DNA of 64,000 bases from Prorocentrum cordatum (GCA_963575745.1 CAUYUJ010015948.1:1395181-1459180), one strand, 5' to 3'. Shown: positions 36,000-47,648, counted from the first letter of the stretch. Notes: generated from the letters alone by a model not told the origin. Numbers and translations are program-made.

Positions 36000-37065
36000 C
36001 TCCACCTAAGGCCACAGTGGCGCATCCCGCATGCGGGCGACACCCTCGTTTTGGCACACCCCTCACACATGTCGTGGCCCCACACGGAGCTCCACCTACG
36101 GCCCCAGTGGCGCATCCCGCGTGTGGGCGACACCCCCATTTCGGCACACCCCTCACACGCTTCGTGGCCCCACAGGGAACTCCACCTAAAGCCCCAAGGG
36201 CGCAGCCCGCATGTGGGCTACGCTCCCGTTTCGGCACACCCCTTACACGTTTCGTGGCCCCATTGGGAGACCCACCAGAGGCCCCAGTGGCGCAGCCCGC
36301 ATGTGGGCGACAGCCCTGTGTTGGCACACGCCTCACACGCTTCGTGGCCCCATGGGGAGGTCCACCGAAGGCCCCAGTGGCGCAGCCCACATGTGGGCGA
36401 CGCCCCCGTTTCGGCAAACCCCTCACACGCTTCGTGGCCCCAAAGGGAGCTCCACCCAAGGCCCCAGTGGCGCAGCCCGCATGTGGGCGACAGCCCCGTT
36501 TCGGCACACCCCTCACACGCTTCGTGGCCACATAAGGGGCTCCACCTAAGGCGTCAATGGCGCAGCCCGCATGTGGGCGACAGCTCAGACGCGTCGTGGC
36601 CCCATAGGGAGCTCCACCTAAGGCCTGAGGCCCCATTGGCGCAGCCCGCATGTGGGCGACACCCCCGTTTCGGCACACCCCTCACACGCTTCGTGGCCCT
36701 ACAAGGAGCTCCACCAAAGGACCCAGGGGCGCAGCCGGCATGTGGGCGACACTCCCGTTTCGGCACACACACACACACACACACACCTCACACGTTTCGT
36801 GGCCCCATGGGGAGGTCCACCGAAGGCCCCAGTGCCACCGCCCGCATGCTCCCTTCCGCCCGTTTCGGCACACCCCTCACACCCTTCGTGGCCCCATAGG
36901 GAGCTCCACCGAGCATGCGTCCTCCACACCACATTCGGCGCACCCCTCACACGTTTTGTGGCCCCACGGGAAGCTCCACCCAAGGCACCAGTGCCACCGC
37001 CCCCATGAGTCCACCACACCCATTTCGGCACATCTCTCACACGTTTCGTGGCCCCGTAGGGAGGA
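36000..37065 (+). repeat. Satellite array, about 90-bp unit, forward orientation
   Basis: About 11-12 units contain CGTTTCGGCACACCCCTCAC, then GCTTCGTGGCCCCATAGGGA, GCTCCACCTAAGGCCCCAGT and GGCGCAGCCCGCATGTGGGC. A (CA)n tract at 36764-36788 interrupts one unit. The same satellite recurs inverted at 38262-39100. ORFs through it are periodic and not considered genes. Confidence 0.93.
36764..36788. repeat. (CA)n microsatellite inside the satellite
   Basis: A run of about 12 CA dinucleotides expands the CACACC part of a satellite unit. Confidence 0.9.
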
Positions 37066-37305
37066 GCTCCTCCGAAGACTGCATTCCGGTTCTCACAGCT
37101 GCATCTGGTTGGGTCCTTCGCCAGGCTTATTTCGTGCGCAAAGCCAACACGGCATCATTGCCCTCGGCTGACCTGACCGCGCGGCAGCCCCTGAGCCGAC
37201 ACCATGAAGCTCCAAAGTCACAACGATGGCGTTGTGCATGCATCCCATGACCCAACCAGCCATTTATATAATCAGACCACCTGGCCCGGCACAGCGGCAA
37301 CCAGA

Positions 37306-37353
37306 TAAAGAGAGAGATAGAGAGAGAGAGAGAAAGAGAGAGACAGGGAGAGA
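37306..37353. repeat. (GA)n microsatellite
   Basis: Mostly uninterrupted GA dinucleotides with occasional T, A or C substitutions. Confidence 0.9.
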
Positions 37354-37782
37354 TGCAAGGCAACGTCCCGCGCAAGCCACAAGCGGTAACAACAACGACC
37401 GGACTTCTATCACGCAGAGGGGGGAAGCGAGAGGAGGAGAAGGAAGGACACGTGCGCGGATGCGGCGCGGTGAAACACATCGCACCCTTGCAGCTTGAAA
37501 GTGCCCGCCAACGCGAGGTAAAACCGGGCAAGCAAGGAACCTGACAGCTGATGCACCGACAGCGAGAAGACAAGGGAAGAAACATCGGGACGCAAGTTGG
37601 GCGCACACACGCGCCAACTAGAATGCCGAAATGCAATAACAAAGTACCCACCGCGCGCGAGGCGGAAGGGGAAGGCATGGGGGCGGAGCCCGGGGGGGCA
37701 GTGCCCGGGGCCGGCCGACGTGCCCTGCGCAGGGCACGCGCGAACGGCGGGCCCCTGCCAAGCCATAGGTTGGACGAACAAT

Positions 37783-37897
37783 CAAAAATAGTCCAACAAT
37801 ATTCGAAAATGGTTCAAAAATGCTCAAAAATAGTTTTCAGGCTATTTTTTGACCATTTTCGGATATTCCGCCTGTAGAGGGACAGGCCCGACTTAAG
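37783..37897. repeat. AT-rich hairpin element, copy 2
   Basis: AATATTCGAAAATGGTTCAA then AAATGCT is almost perfectly complementary to the right arm, which ends in GACCATTTTCGGATATT; the arms are about 27 bases. The right end, CCGCCTGTAGAGGGACAG, matches copy 1 at 35281-35393. Confidence 0.65.
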
Positions 37898-38261
37898 CCC
37901 AGCCAATCTGGCTGGAGGCACGGCGAATGAGGAAGGGGAAAGAGGGAAAGAACGCTCCAGCGAAGCGCTGCACAGAGCTATGCGGCTGCCGGCTGACTGA
38001 CTGACTGAAGCCGTGCATCCCTGGCGGACGCGTGGGCAAATTGGGCGAAACAAACTATCACGGAATGTACAACTGCACAAGCACAGGAGGAAGGAGAAGG
38101 AGGAAGGGGGGGGAGGAGGGCATAGTACAAAAATCTGTAAACTGACGTCGCCCATTGCTGTCTAGGGCGGCCCCGGCGCCTGCGGAGGGCCCAATTCTTT
38201 GGGGCACCGTCGGCGTCGCACCAAATTAGCCTGACGAGAGACCCAACCACATGCAGCTGCG

Positions 38262-39100
38262 AATGCCGCATTGTGGGTACCGCTTTCGGTGGAGCTCCTT
38301 ATGGGGCCACGACCCGTGTGAGGGGCGTGCCGAAGTGGGCGCGGTGGCGCCATGAGAACCCTCCCACTGAGGCCTTCGGTGGAGTATCCTCTGGGGCCAC
38401 GAGACGTGTGAGGGGGTGTGCCGAATTGGGCGCGGTGGTGCCATGCGAACCCTCCCACTGGAACCTTCGGCGGAACTCCCTATGGGGTGCGCCGACATGA
38501 GGATGGAACTGCATGCGAACCCTGCCATTGGGGCCTTCGGTGGAGCCTCCTATGGGGCCACGAACCTTGTGAGGGGTGCGCCGAGATGAAGGTGGAATTG
38601 CATGCGAACCCTGCCACTGAGGCCTCCGGTGGAGCTCCCTATGGGGCCACGAACCGTGTGAGGGGTGCGCCGAGATGAGGATGTAACTGCATGCGAACCC
38701 TGCCAACAAGGCCTTCGGTGGAACTCCCTATGCGGCCACGATCCGTGTGAGAAGAGCACCGAAATGGGAGCGCAACTGCATGTGAACCCTGCCGCTGGGG
38801 CCTTCGGTGGACCTCCCCATGGGGCCACGAACCGTGTGAGGGGTGCGCCGAAATGAGGGCGGAACTGCATGCGAACCCTCCCACTGGGGCCTTCGGTGGA
38901 GCCTCCTATGGGGCCACGGACCGTGTGAAGGTTGCGCCCAAATGACGGTGGAACTGCATGCGAACCCTGCCGCTGGGGCCTTCGGTGGAGCTCCCTATGA
39001 GGCCACGAACCGTGTGAGGGGTGCGCCGAAATGAAGGTGGAACTGCATGCGAACCCTGCCGCTGGGGTCGTCGGTGGAACTCCCTATGTGGCCACGGAGA
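38262..39100 (-). repeat. Satellite array, about 90-bp unit, inverted orientation
   Basis: About nine units read on the + strand as GGCCTTCGGTGGAGCTCCCT, ATGGGGCCACGAACCGTGTG, AGGGGTGCGCCGAAATGAGG and TGCATGCGAACCCTGCC. The shared part is the reverse complement of the array at 36000-37065, while the GGAACTGCATGCGAACCC part is private to this array. Confidence 0.92.
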
Positions 39101-40768
39101 GGAGGGGAAGAAGGAGGGGAAGGGGAGCCGCTCCCGCCGAATGTCGCTTTGCCTTGCCCGCCCTCTAGGGGAGTACTGCGAGAGGCGCGGCGGGGCAACC
39201 CGGGAGGAAGGAGCGGAGCGGGGCGGACGACCTCGACCAGGGAAGGGGGGGGAGGGAGGGGAGAAGGATCGCTCCAGCCGAGCGCCACAGTGAGCTGCGC
39301 GCCCTCTGGCTGGGTTCCAATGCATGGTGCGCTGCAGCAGCGCAAGAGGGAGAGCGGAGGAGGGAGGGAGAAATGGAAGGCTCCAAAACACACACTCGGG
39401 CAGCGCAAATTCCTGCATTGCTGCGGCTACGCTGACGCATGAGTCGCACCGGACACGGTCGCCGAAGACGCGCTGCGCGCCCGCGTGGCTGCGGCTGTGG
39501 CGCCCGCCGTGGCGAGCGGTGGAGCAACCTTGCCAACTCGGTCCTTCCAGGCTTCAGGCCTCCTCTTTGCTCTCCTCTGTGCCCCCCCCCTCCCTCCTCA
39601 CTCTCCCTCCCCGTCGTCCTCCTCACCACACCCCCTCCTGATCTCTGCATCTGCAATAGATACACACGTCAGGAGAACTTGCTGTAAACAGTCTGGGTCT
39701 AGGGGCACATTATTCGGTCGACTTTGGACCTCGCAGAATGCCCCTGGAACTCTAACGATTGCCCAAGACGTCCAGGAATGAGACGCGTCCATGGGGCACC
39801 TGCTAGCAGGCCAAGTTATAATCTGGTGCGCCTGTTGTGCCGATTCCTTCCTCCCCCCCTCCTTCCCCTTCTCGCCCGACCCCTCCCGTTCCTTCTCTGC
39901 TTCCTCCCCTGGTTCATTTCTCTCTCCTCCTCCTCCTCCTCCTCCTCCTCCTCCTCCTCCTCCTCCTCCTCCTCCTGGTCCTGCTTCCTTCGAGGGACAA
40001 GGTCCCTTCCTGCCGGGGCGTGCCCCAGCAGAGCCACCAGGGGCGCCTGTCCCGCAGTGGTGCGTGCGAAATGCGGCGTGGATCTTGTTGGCCGCTTCCC
40101 GCAATCACAGCCGCGAACGAAGATGGAGGACACCCAGGAGGACACAGGACCATTCGAAATAATCCAGGAAGGACGTTCAGGGCTCCGTGAGCGCAATGCT
40201 GCCTTGCAACCATCTTCGAACCCTCCGTCCGAAGAAACAAACGCACAGCCCCCAGCGGGCCTATGCTCGCTGGTGGCAGGCCGCTGATTGTCGAAACTCT
40301 GGGCCCCCGTCCAAGCATCCGCCTGTCTTAGGTCGTCGGTGTGCCAGGGCCGATGAAGCCTGCTGGAGTTGATGCGTAGCGCATTCAGGCGCGACTGCAG
40401 GGCTCGACGCAGCGCCAACGCAGTGCGGGACTGCGCGTGCCTCCCCTCGGGGTAAAGACGAAGGCAGGACGAGGACAGCATCGATTGAGGACAGATCGTG
40501 ACGCTCGGCGAGCTGGTGGGCCCCAAGGGCGCACCGGGCACGCCGCGGCCGCCTCAGAGCGCTCCGAGAGCGCTCCCAGAGCGGCCTGGAACGCTCTCGG
40601 GTCGCCCGCCCGACTCGTGCCTCTCGTGGGGCACCAGCGTGGCTCGGAGGAGGGGGGACTCGAGACAGCGGCGGCTCAAAATCGTCCCCTGACCCCTCCC
40701 AGGGTCCAAGCGCACCAGTTTTCCAAACTGCGTGCAGCTGTGGCGCCGAGTGCCCCCCCGAAAGCCAG
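39101..40768. other. No recognisable gene; (CCT)n tract at 39923-39976
   Basis: Purine-rich and GC-rich sequence with scattered short ORFs. The CCT microsatellite produces poly-Pro, poly-Leu and poly-Ser frames. A short + strand frame at 40120-40287 (KMEDTQEDTGPFEIIQEG) has ordinary protein-like composition, but nothing identifies it. Confidence 0.5.
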
Positions 40769-40779
40769 CTACCGTTGAC

Positions 40780-41124
40780 TCAACTCGCCCTTCTCTGAGC
40801 GGGGCGCGCCTCGAACGCTCTCGGAGCCCCTGATCCACCCGTGCCCCTCATTCGTGGGCTGCCGTGGCGTGTCCTGAACAGCTCGCCGTCTTCCAAGACG
40901 GTGCTGCGGGCCTCCGTGTCGAAGCCCGGGCTCGCGCGCACGCCCAGCGGGGCGCCGTTGACCGGAGTGCACCTCCAGAGCTCCTCCCCCTCGGCCTCGT
41001 GGTCCTGGGGCGGGGCGCGGAAGGAGGGGGCCGCCAGGCCTTGCGCCCTCCCACCGCCGCCGCTGCTCCTCCTCCTCGGCCTTCTTGACCTCCTCCCTCG
41101 GCCTGCCCCTCGGATCCCGCACAT
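40780..41124 (-). CDS. Exon-like fragment with a W-C-T-P-x-N-G domain, copy 2
   Basis: This minus-strand frame ends at a TGA near 40780 and contains HEAEGEELWRCTPVNGAPLG, VRASPGFDTEARS and DGELFRTRHGSPR. It shares the E-x-W-x-C-T-P-x-N-G-x-P-L-x-V-R pattern and the GSPR after the domain with the fragment at 15231-15424. In the adjacent frame upstream (about 41110-41230) an acidic stretch (DDDDAEEDDVRDPRG) leads into EEVKKAEEEEQRRRWEGA, possibly the same protein across a frame change or an intron. Gene boundaries cannot be set; function unknown. Confidence 0.45.
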   Translation of the reverse strand: MCGIRGAGRGRRSRRPRRRSSGGGGRAQGLAAPSFRAPPQDHEAEGEELWRCTPVNGAPLGVRASPGFDTEARSTVLEDGELFRTRHGSPRMRGTGGSGAPRAFEARPAQRRAS

Positions 41125-41290
41125 CGTCTTCCTCGGCGTCGTCGTCGTCCTCGTTCTCTTCCGCGTCTTCCCCTTCCTCCTGGTCGTTGCTCCTCCAGCT
41201 CACTCCTCCAACATCCCGCCTGCATCGTCCATCTCCTTCCTGCCCCCTCCCCTTACTGCCTCCTTCATCCTGTAGCATGTGTCGTGGCAA

Positions 41291-42229
41291 ATCTATAAAA
41301 TTTCTCCCCTACCTCTGTCCAACGCCACCATACCCTCTATCCTCCGCCTCCTCCCATGCTGCCCGCAGAGGCTCAGTCCCTCACGCCTGATCCCTGCCCC
41401 TTACCTCTCCCTCCAAACTCTCCCCTCTCTCCTCCCAGACCGCCGACGTCGTGTCTTTGTTGCTTCATCTCTCACAACGCGGACCCTGGAAGCTTGGACA
41501 TCCTTCCTGGAACTGGCATTCGGCCCGGAGCAAGTTCTTGACGGTCCGAGGGCCTGGTGAGCCCCTACGAGGCCCAACAACTGCATGAAATGGTTATTCT
41601 TTTCGACAGGACGGGAGGAGGTGGAGAAGACGGATGAGGGTCGGTCGGTCGGTCGGTCGGACTCGGTACTGCAACAGTCTGCATGCCGTGTTGCTGCAGG
41701 CCTTCACCAGCTGTTTTCGTTACAGGACGCGAGGAGGGATGCTAGGGCATGGATGCTAAGGGTGCGCCCCAGGCGCGAGGTCATCTCGAAAGTGCCTGCG
41801 GACGAGAGCTAATGTCAACGCCGCACACATCAAAGAGGGCCTCCAGACCAAAACTCAGTCCCCGAGGAGCCAGGCCGCCGTTTCTTCCTCGACCTCCAGA
41901 GGGCCAGCAGCCAGCTCCTCGAATTCCGAGCTTTCGTCCGCGGGTCCAGGCCTTGGTCCCCCCTCGGCGACTCGCACCTGAGAGCTGTGCGCCTCTCCGG
42001 GGGGACCCCCCTCCGACCCCTCAGTTCCTTGGCGAACAGCTTCACCGATGGCAGCTGGGGCTCCCTCCCTTCTTGGGTCGAGTCCCTTCCTGATCCTCGA
42101 GGTTCTCCCTGCCCTTCTTGGTCTCACCAGGGCAGGGCTGTAGCAGGTGGCGGAAACCAAGAGTCGCGAAGCGGCCGCGCGTGGCAGAAATGCAGGAGAC
42201 GGACCCCCACCACCCCATACAGTGGGAGG
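41291..42229. other. No recognisable gene
   Basis: Pyrimidine-rich sequence with short ORFs. A block at about 41648-41705 (GGTCGGACTCGGTACTGCAA, CAGTCTGCATGCCG) has a relative at 51943-52000. Confidence 0.5.
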
Positions 42230-42379
42230 GGTGGGTCCCCCCCGCAACTCCCAGCTGCTGCTCCTCTCTCCTCCTGCACGCTCGCGGGGCCTTCGCCTCG
42301 ATCGCGGTCGGCATGGGGGGGGGGGGGGCGCGCAGGGGGTCGCACAAAACTCGGGGAGATCGGCCGCGTGCGAAAGCTG

Positions 42380-43200
42380 GTGGCAGCACCTGCACTGCCA
42401 TGTCGGCCCAACCTACAGGAGCGAGCGTGACGAACTATCACTGGCCTGCTGCCGTCTCGACCTCGGCGGCGGGCGAGCGACGCGCACGGGTCGATCGGCG
42501 GCTCGCTCGGCGTCGGCCTCGGCGGCCAGCTGGAGGGCACGCCTAGCGCGCTTCCTGACTAGTGCAGCTGTGGCGTCCCAGTGGCGGTCACAGTGCGCAA
42601 CGTCGTGCACGACCCATCCCACCCAAACCAGCTCCGCCCCGATTCCCGCCCCCGCACATCGGCCGCGGCGTTTCCAGCAGCGAGGAAGCGGCCGCGGGGG
42701 GTGGCCAGCTGATCCCCACCATCCTCCGCATGAGAGGACATCCATTCGATCTCGATCCGTCCTGCCGCCCTGCTCCGCAGGGCTTGCCGAATTCTGTGCC
42801 ACAGGTCATCGTCTGGGCCCCCCGTGCTTTTTCCTGGACCTCTGGGGCCAGGCCGCCCCGAGGGCCCGGTGGTCCGTGACAAACAACAGATCCCCCCCGA
42901 CGCATCTCCGAACACCGTCATCCACCCGCCCCCCCCTCGATAATCTTCTAGCGCGCCCGCGCCAAAGGACAGCTCTACGCGCGCAAGGCCCTCTTCGTCG
43001 AAACGGGGGAGGGCGAGGTGGGCGGGGGGAAGGCCTCTGAGCCACAGCGCTGGAGCGGCCCCTAGGCCCGCCAGGGCCTGTCCAACCGGCGCGCTCGACA
43101 CTCTGAATTCCTGAAATTCATTTGCGTTTTTAGGGCTCTCCAAAATTCCGTGCGCAAGCGTGTCTGGCGCAGACAGGCAGCGCGGGCAGGTGGGCGACAC
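42380..43200 (-). pseudogene. LINE zinc finger, RNase H remnant and Cys-rich tail
   Basis: TCPRCLSAPDTLAHGILE is a CxxC-H zinc finger of the kind that follows LINE RTs, lacking its last Cys. The RNase H remnant has WMTVFGDASGG (first Asp), DDDLWHRIRQAL, EIEWMSSHAED and AAGNAAADVRGRE (final Asp), but the part with the catalytic Glu seems deleted or shifted. A tail with WQCRCCHQLSHA follows in another frame. Confidence 0.65.
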
Positions 43201-43213
43201 GTCGTAGCCCGCC

Positions 43214-43966
43214 TCATGTCTGCGAGCCCTCGTCTACTGGTCTCCGCCGACCACTGTGGCGCTGATGCCCGTCGATCCACCTGTTGTGCTTCGCGAGGCG
43301 CCGCTGATCCCTCAGGACCTGCGAAAGGTCAGCGCCGTTCTCCAGGCCGCCACCCGCCTCGTGGAGGGCCGCCTTCCTCCGAAGCTGGTGCTGGAGGTCC
43401 CCCCTTGCGTCGGCCTGCAGCGGCGCGTGGCCGATGAAGCCTCCGAAGTCCGCGTTGTCCCGCTGCGCGAGGTGCCACTCCGTGTAGTCGTCGCCCGCAG
43501 CTCTTGACGCTTGTCTCGCCCAGTCGCCCATGTGCTCGGGCCTGATCCAGCGCGTCGCCGAGGTCGGCCCCCGGCCCATGTCCATGAGCACCGCCTGCGC
43601 CACGCCAGGCGGCCCGCGGACGCGCCTCCACCGGTTGCCATCGGCCGCGGTGAGCGCCTGGCGGACCCGCCCCTCGGCCCTGACGATGCGCGGGTGCAGC
43701 TCGGGGGCCTTCTCCCACAGCGCCAGCCGAGAGTCCAGGCCGCTGAGGCGGATGGCGACACCTGGGCCCTCGCCCACCGCGACCGCCAGGGTGGTGGCGA
43801 GGCACCTCCCTCGCGCGCGCCCCGCAGCCGCGGCCGCGGCCTGGCGGCGCAGCTCCTGGCGCCATCCCCATGACCTGCGCCCCGTAGGCCGCCTGGCTCG
43901 AGCGCGAGGGCCGCGTTCCTCCTCATCCTGGTTATCATGGCCGCCCTCCGACGGCCTGCCCTGCAC
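43214..43966 (-). pseudogene. LINE RT-to-RNase H connection segment
   Basis: This 250-codon frame contains GPGVAIRLSGLDSRLALWEK, WRRVRGPPGVAQAVLMDMG and WIRPEHMGDWARQASRAAGD. The corresponding place in the LINE at 6.6-12.9 kb is the thumb/connection. No catalytic residues are expected. Confidence 0.55.
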
Positions 43967-44078
43967 CTGGGCTCGCTCTTGCGGCAGACTCGCTGCCTGC
44001 CCGCAGCTGTGTCGCAGCCGAGGTCGATCGCCGCAGCGGCGCCTGTGACAAGCATGCGCGGCCCCGCCAGCGTGGTGG

Positions 44079-45506
44079 TCAGGCTCTCGGTTCAGTCCGC
44101 GTCAGAGGCCAGCACCGTGGTCTTCTCCGAGATCGTGGAGCCTCGTTCCCTGACGAAGCCCTCCACGAAGACCGCGCTGACGCACTTGAGGCCTCGCGTG
44201 ACCTCGCTCCTGGGCCCCTTTCCATCTTCGCCGTCGTGTCGTCCACGAAGGTCCAGAGGCCGCAGCTCGGGGCCACCTCGTGAGCCCCCTGAAGCACCTG
44301 GCGCATGTGCACCTTCGCGAGGCCCGTGCCTCTCGCCGGGCCCGCCACAACCGCCCTCGCGGGGTGCACGGTGTAGCTGAGCCCGCGGTGGCAATCTCGC
44401 AGCAGCCGCGGGGCCAGGAAGGGCTGGACCTCGAGCGCGACAACGATCGCTGGGGAACGGACCAGGCCAGCTCCATCAGCATCGCCAGGCTGATGGCGTC
44501 GTAGTGTCTTGAGGCCCAGGAGCAGGGTGCCCAACGGGACGTGGAGCCCCCTACCCACCTCGTCGAGCACCGCCCTGTAGAGGGCCGCCTGCAGAGACGA
44601 GCTCCCCTTGATGGCGCCGCCCCAGAAGGCGCCCAGCTCCTCCGCCCATGCCTCGACGGCCGCCCCTCGGGCCTTGCTCCAGGCCTTGGCCAGGAGGGGG
44701 ATCACCCCCAGGACTCGGTCGCCCTTGACTGGCTTGGGCACCGACGCAGCAAGGACCGTCATGAATTGCCTTGGCCAGCAGCCTGCCTCCTCGCACGCGT
44801 TGACCAGGTCCGCGAGCTCCCGCTTGGCTGTCTGCGGCAGCCTGTCGACGCCGAGCGAGCCGAGGACGTCGACTCCCGTCGCCTTCCTGCTCCCGATGGC
44901 GCGCACTGCGGCCTCCAGCTCCTCGGTCTGTAGCGGCGGCAGCACCTCCTGCCTGGCGACCTCAAGCGATCGCTGGAGCTGCTCCTGCAGACGCTGGAGG
45001 TTGGCCTCTGAGTCCTGCCAGAGGCTGCCCCACTTCTCCGCGCGCTTATCCATGATGCAGCTGGGCTGCGCCACCGTGGCCATGCCGCCATCCTCCTGGA
45101 CGGCCAGCTCGTTGGCCACGGGCCTGTCGAGCTTGATCATTTTCGTGGAGGCGCCCAGTCCGTTCCTCTTATGCCTCGTGGCCCAACCGACGTGGGCCCT
45201 GCGGCCCTCGCCAATGGCTCGGGCCTGCCCCCTCGCCGCCAGCGTCCTGGTGACCTCCGGCAGCCTGCCCATCTTGGGCGCACTGATGCTGCGCAGCTTC
45301 TCGGCGCTCTCACGCCAGCCCTCGTCCAGGCCGCCGTCTCCGAAGTACTGCAGCAAGCTCTCGCCCTGCATGGCCCGGGCACTCCGGGCGGCCTGGGCCG
45401 CCACCTGCTTCCTCTCATGCGTGTGCTTGCGGCTGCACATGAGGCAGATGTACCGTTGGATGGGCGTCTCGCACGCGTTCATCAGCTCCGCCCTATGGCT
45501 GCGCAT
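44079..45506 (-). pseudogene. LINE reverse transcriptase domain
   Basis: A long frame covers the RT. Visible motifs are RAIGSRKATGVDVLG, VPKPVKGDRVLGVIPLLAKA, the motif A region as GTLLLGLKT with YDAISLAMLMEL in the shifted frame, AVVAGPARGTGLAK (motif B) and LWTFVDDTTAKME (motif C, two Asp). The motif A Asp is replaced by Gly (LLGLKT), and a frame change follows directly. The N-terminal part has a Cys/His pair (YICLMCSRKHTHE). Confidence 0.78.
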
Positions 45507-45910
45507 GTGCGCTCGCCCTGGCGCCGAGCGCAGCCTCGCTCAGGTGACGTCGTAGCCGCGGCCGCGCCCCCTGTAGCGGTGCCGCTTGCTCTCCTCGACG
45601 CCGCGGTGGTCAGGGATGCCCCCCCCCTCGACCTTGCCCACCCAGTCGGCGTGGCAGCGCGAGGGGCGCTTCTCCTGCTCGGCCGCGCCCTGGATCTGGT
45701 AGGCCAGGTGGTCGCCCAGCTGCTCATGTTCGCCGAGGTGCCCCTCCATGGCCGCCCCGCGGCAGTCTCTCGAGGTCTCCTCCGAGATGAAGATGGTCGA
45801 CTGCGGCGCGACCCCAGGGCCCGCGCTGTCCATCAGCCCGCTCTGCTGGTCGTCGCACTGCATCTCCTCGCAGGTATCCTGCAACTCCGCTGGCAGTCTG
45901 CCCATCCGTT

Positions 45911-47383
45911 CTAGCAGGCGCTGCTGCTTGGCCCTGCTAGTCCTCCTGTTGGGTCGGCCCGCACCTTGGGCCGCTGGGCCCTGGGGGGCTCCCTGGGGCA
46001 GACTAGCTTGCGGGCCCACCACTGCTCCCGCGCGCCCTCAAGCTCGATGGCAAGGCCGCAGTGGACTTTCCACGGCACCCCCCAGACAGCACTGACCTTC
46101 ACGTTCTGCGCGAAGTCGGCCCTCACCACATAGTAGTCGATCATCGTGCCCGCCCCCATGGTGCGCGCGGTGGCCGCCCCGCTCGGCCCTGGATCGCGTC
46201 GCCCATCCTGGCGGAGGAACCCAGCTTTCTCAACTGGGTCGGCTCGATGTCCCAGTCCGCGGCCACCGCCCACGGATCGTCGACGGCCATGGGGGGGCCC
46301 CCCGCGCCGCCAGCTCGCTCTGGTTGGGGGAACTCGGTCCCCACGTCGGCGCCATGTACACTGTCGCGAAGGCGCAGTTGCCCGCCCTCGCGTGGATCGC
46401 GACCCCCCCCCCTTGAAGCTCGCCGCCTGACTGACACGGTCGAAGCAGGTCGTGGCGAGCGCGCGATTGGCACCGACCAACTCTCGACCGCTGGTGCCCT
46501 CCGCGCCCCTTCCAGTGGCTAGGGCCGCCGCGTGCTCGCTCTTCCAGCCGTCCTTGTTCAGATCGCCGATGAGCTTCGGCGCGCTGGCGTCCGAGACGTG
46601 GGTCTCGCAGGGCCCGGCAATGCCGAAGCGCCCGCCTTGGGAGTATAGCTCGTTGATGTATATGTGGGCCTGGGGCCGCCATTTCTCCGCGCTCGCGAAG
46701 AGGATGCGCGCTGCGCTGGGCACGCTAATCACGCGGCGCGCTGGCTTGGGCGGCGCCCCGGCCGCCGCCCCTGGTGCCAGCAGGGGCAGCATCAGCAGCG
46801 CCGCTCGCAGCAGCCGTGCCGTGCTTCTGGGCATGCTCCTGCTTCGCCCGCTCGCGGAAGGCCGCGAGCTCCTGCTTGCGCTTCTGGCTCTCCTCTGGGG
46901 AGGCGTTGGCTGCGGGGGCGGCCGAGCCCTTGCGTGCCCCAGCCGCGGCACCTGTGGCGTCTGCACTGCTGGCCTCCCCCATTCGCCGCTGCCGCGCCCT
47001 CCCCGTCGACCTTGCGCTTCTTCTCGGGCGTGGGGATGCCCGTGCGGACCTGCTCCGCGTGCTCCAGCAGCATCTTCTGGTGGGCCTCCGCCATCCTCCT
47101 GCTTGGCTTGCTTGGCGAGCGCCATGATCTTGCCCCCGTAGCTGACGTTCTTGGCGAAGTACTCCAGGCAAGCCTTCGTGTTGAAGCCCCAATTTGCCTC
47201 GGCAGGCGCGGGCCTGCCCCTCAACCGCGGCGTCGTCGCTGGCCGCTGCCCACCGCCTGACTGCGCGGCCGTGCCCCAGCCGCTCCCCGCAGCGGCGCCG
47301 GCCCCGCGCCCGCTTGAGCTTGTCCACGCACGTCCAGCCCCTGCAACTGCCGCACACCACATACTTCCCACTCTGTTAGCCAT
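45911..47383 (-). pseudogene. LINE N-terminal Cys segment and AP-type endonuclease
   Basis: From an ATG at 47383, reading MANRVG and after a shift KYVVCGSCRGWTCVDKLKR. The endonuclease is spread over frames: FGIAGPCETHVSD (Glu motif), GGVAIHARAGNCAFATVYMA, AVAADWDIEPTQLRKLG (equivalent to the GDFNLEP motif of the other LINE), MGAGTMIDYYVVRAD and VPWKVHCGLAIE (final His). The order matches the endonuclease at 7750-8420. Confidence 0.7.
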
Positions 47384-47400
47384 TGCGTCCCATCGAATGT

Positions 47401-47640
47401 GCAAGAGGGGCACTGAACGCGGCACTGCACGCTGGCGCAGGCTCCTCTCCCGGGGCGGACCAGGAAGAAAATCGGAAGCTGGCCGCGGCCTAACGGCACC
47501 CGCTGTGTTCCCAGAAGAAACATAATAATAATATAGGATAAGATAAGACGGGCCGTGAGACGCGGGCCCGCCCCGGGGGCCGAACGCGGGCGGTCCAGCC
47601 GCGCCGCGCTCCTTCGCGCCAGCCAGCGAAGGCGGGCACG
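47401..47640. other. Junction between two minus-strand LINEs
   Basis: Contains an AT-rich stretch (about 47518-47550), unlike its surroundings, which could be the 3' tail of the downstream-coordinate LINE. No gene. Confidence 0.4.
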
Positions 47641-47648
47641 CCCCCTTC

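Larger units (their letters stand above)
37066..38261. other. Spacer between inverted satellite arrays
   Basis: About 95 bases at each inner edge (37070-37165 and 38170-38261) are also inverted copies of one another (GCAGCTGCATCTGGTTGGGT against the complement of ACCCAACCACATGCAGCTGC). The middle holds a (GA)n tract (37306-37353) and hairpin-element copy 2. No gene recognised. Confidence 0.65.
42230..47400 (-). mobile_element. Decayed LINE (EN-RT-RNase H), minus strand, upstream copy in the pair
   Basis: Read on the minus strand, the parts of one LINE occur in order: an N-terminal Cys-rich segment (start near 47383), endonuclease (about 46700-45920), RT (45506-44079), a connection (43966-43214), a zinc finger with RNase H (43200-42560) and a Cys-rich tail (near 42400). 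Frameshifts break every domain. No spliced leader or target-site duplication was found at its ends. It is related to, but clearly diverged from, the LINE at 6627-12946. Confidence 0.8.

Noticed and set aside
36000-39100. CRISPR-like array, because of regular repeats
   Set aside because: Units are contiguous satellite copies without unique spacers, in a eukaryotic genome.
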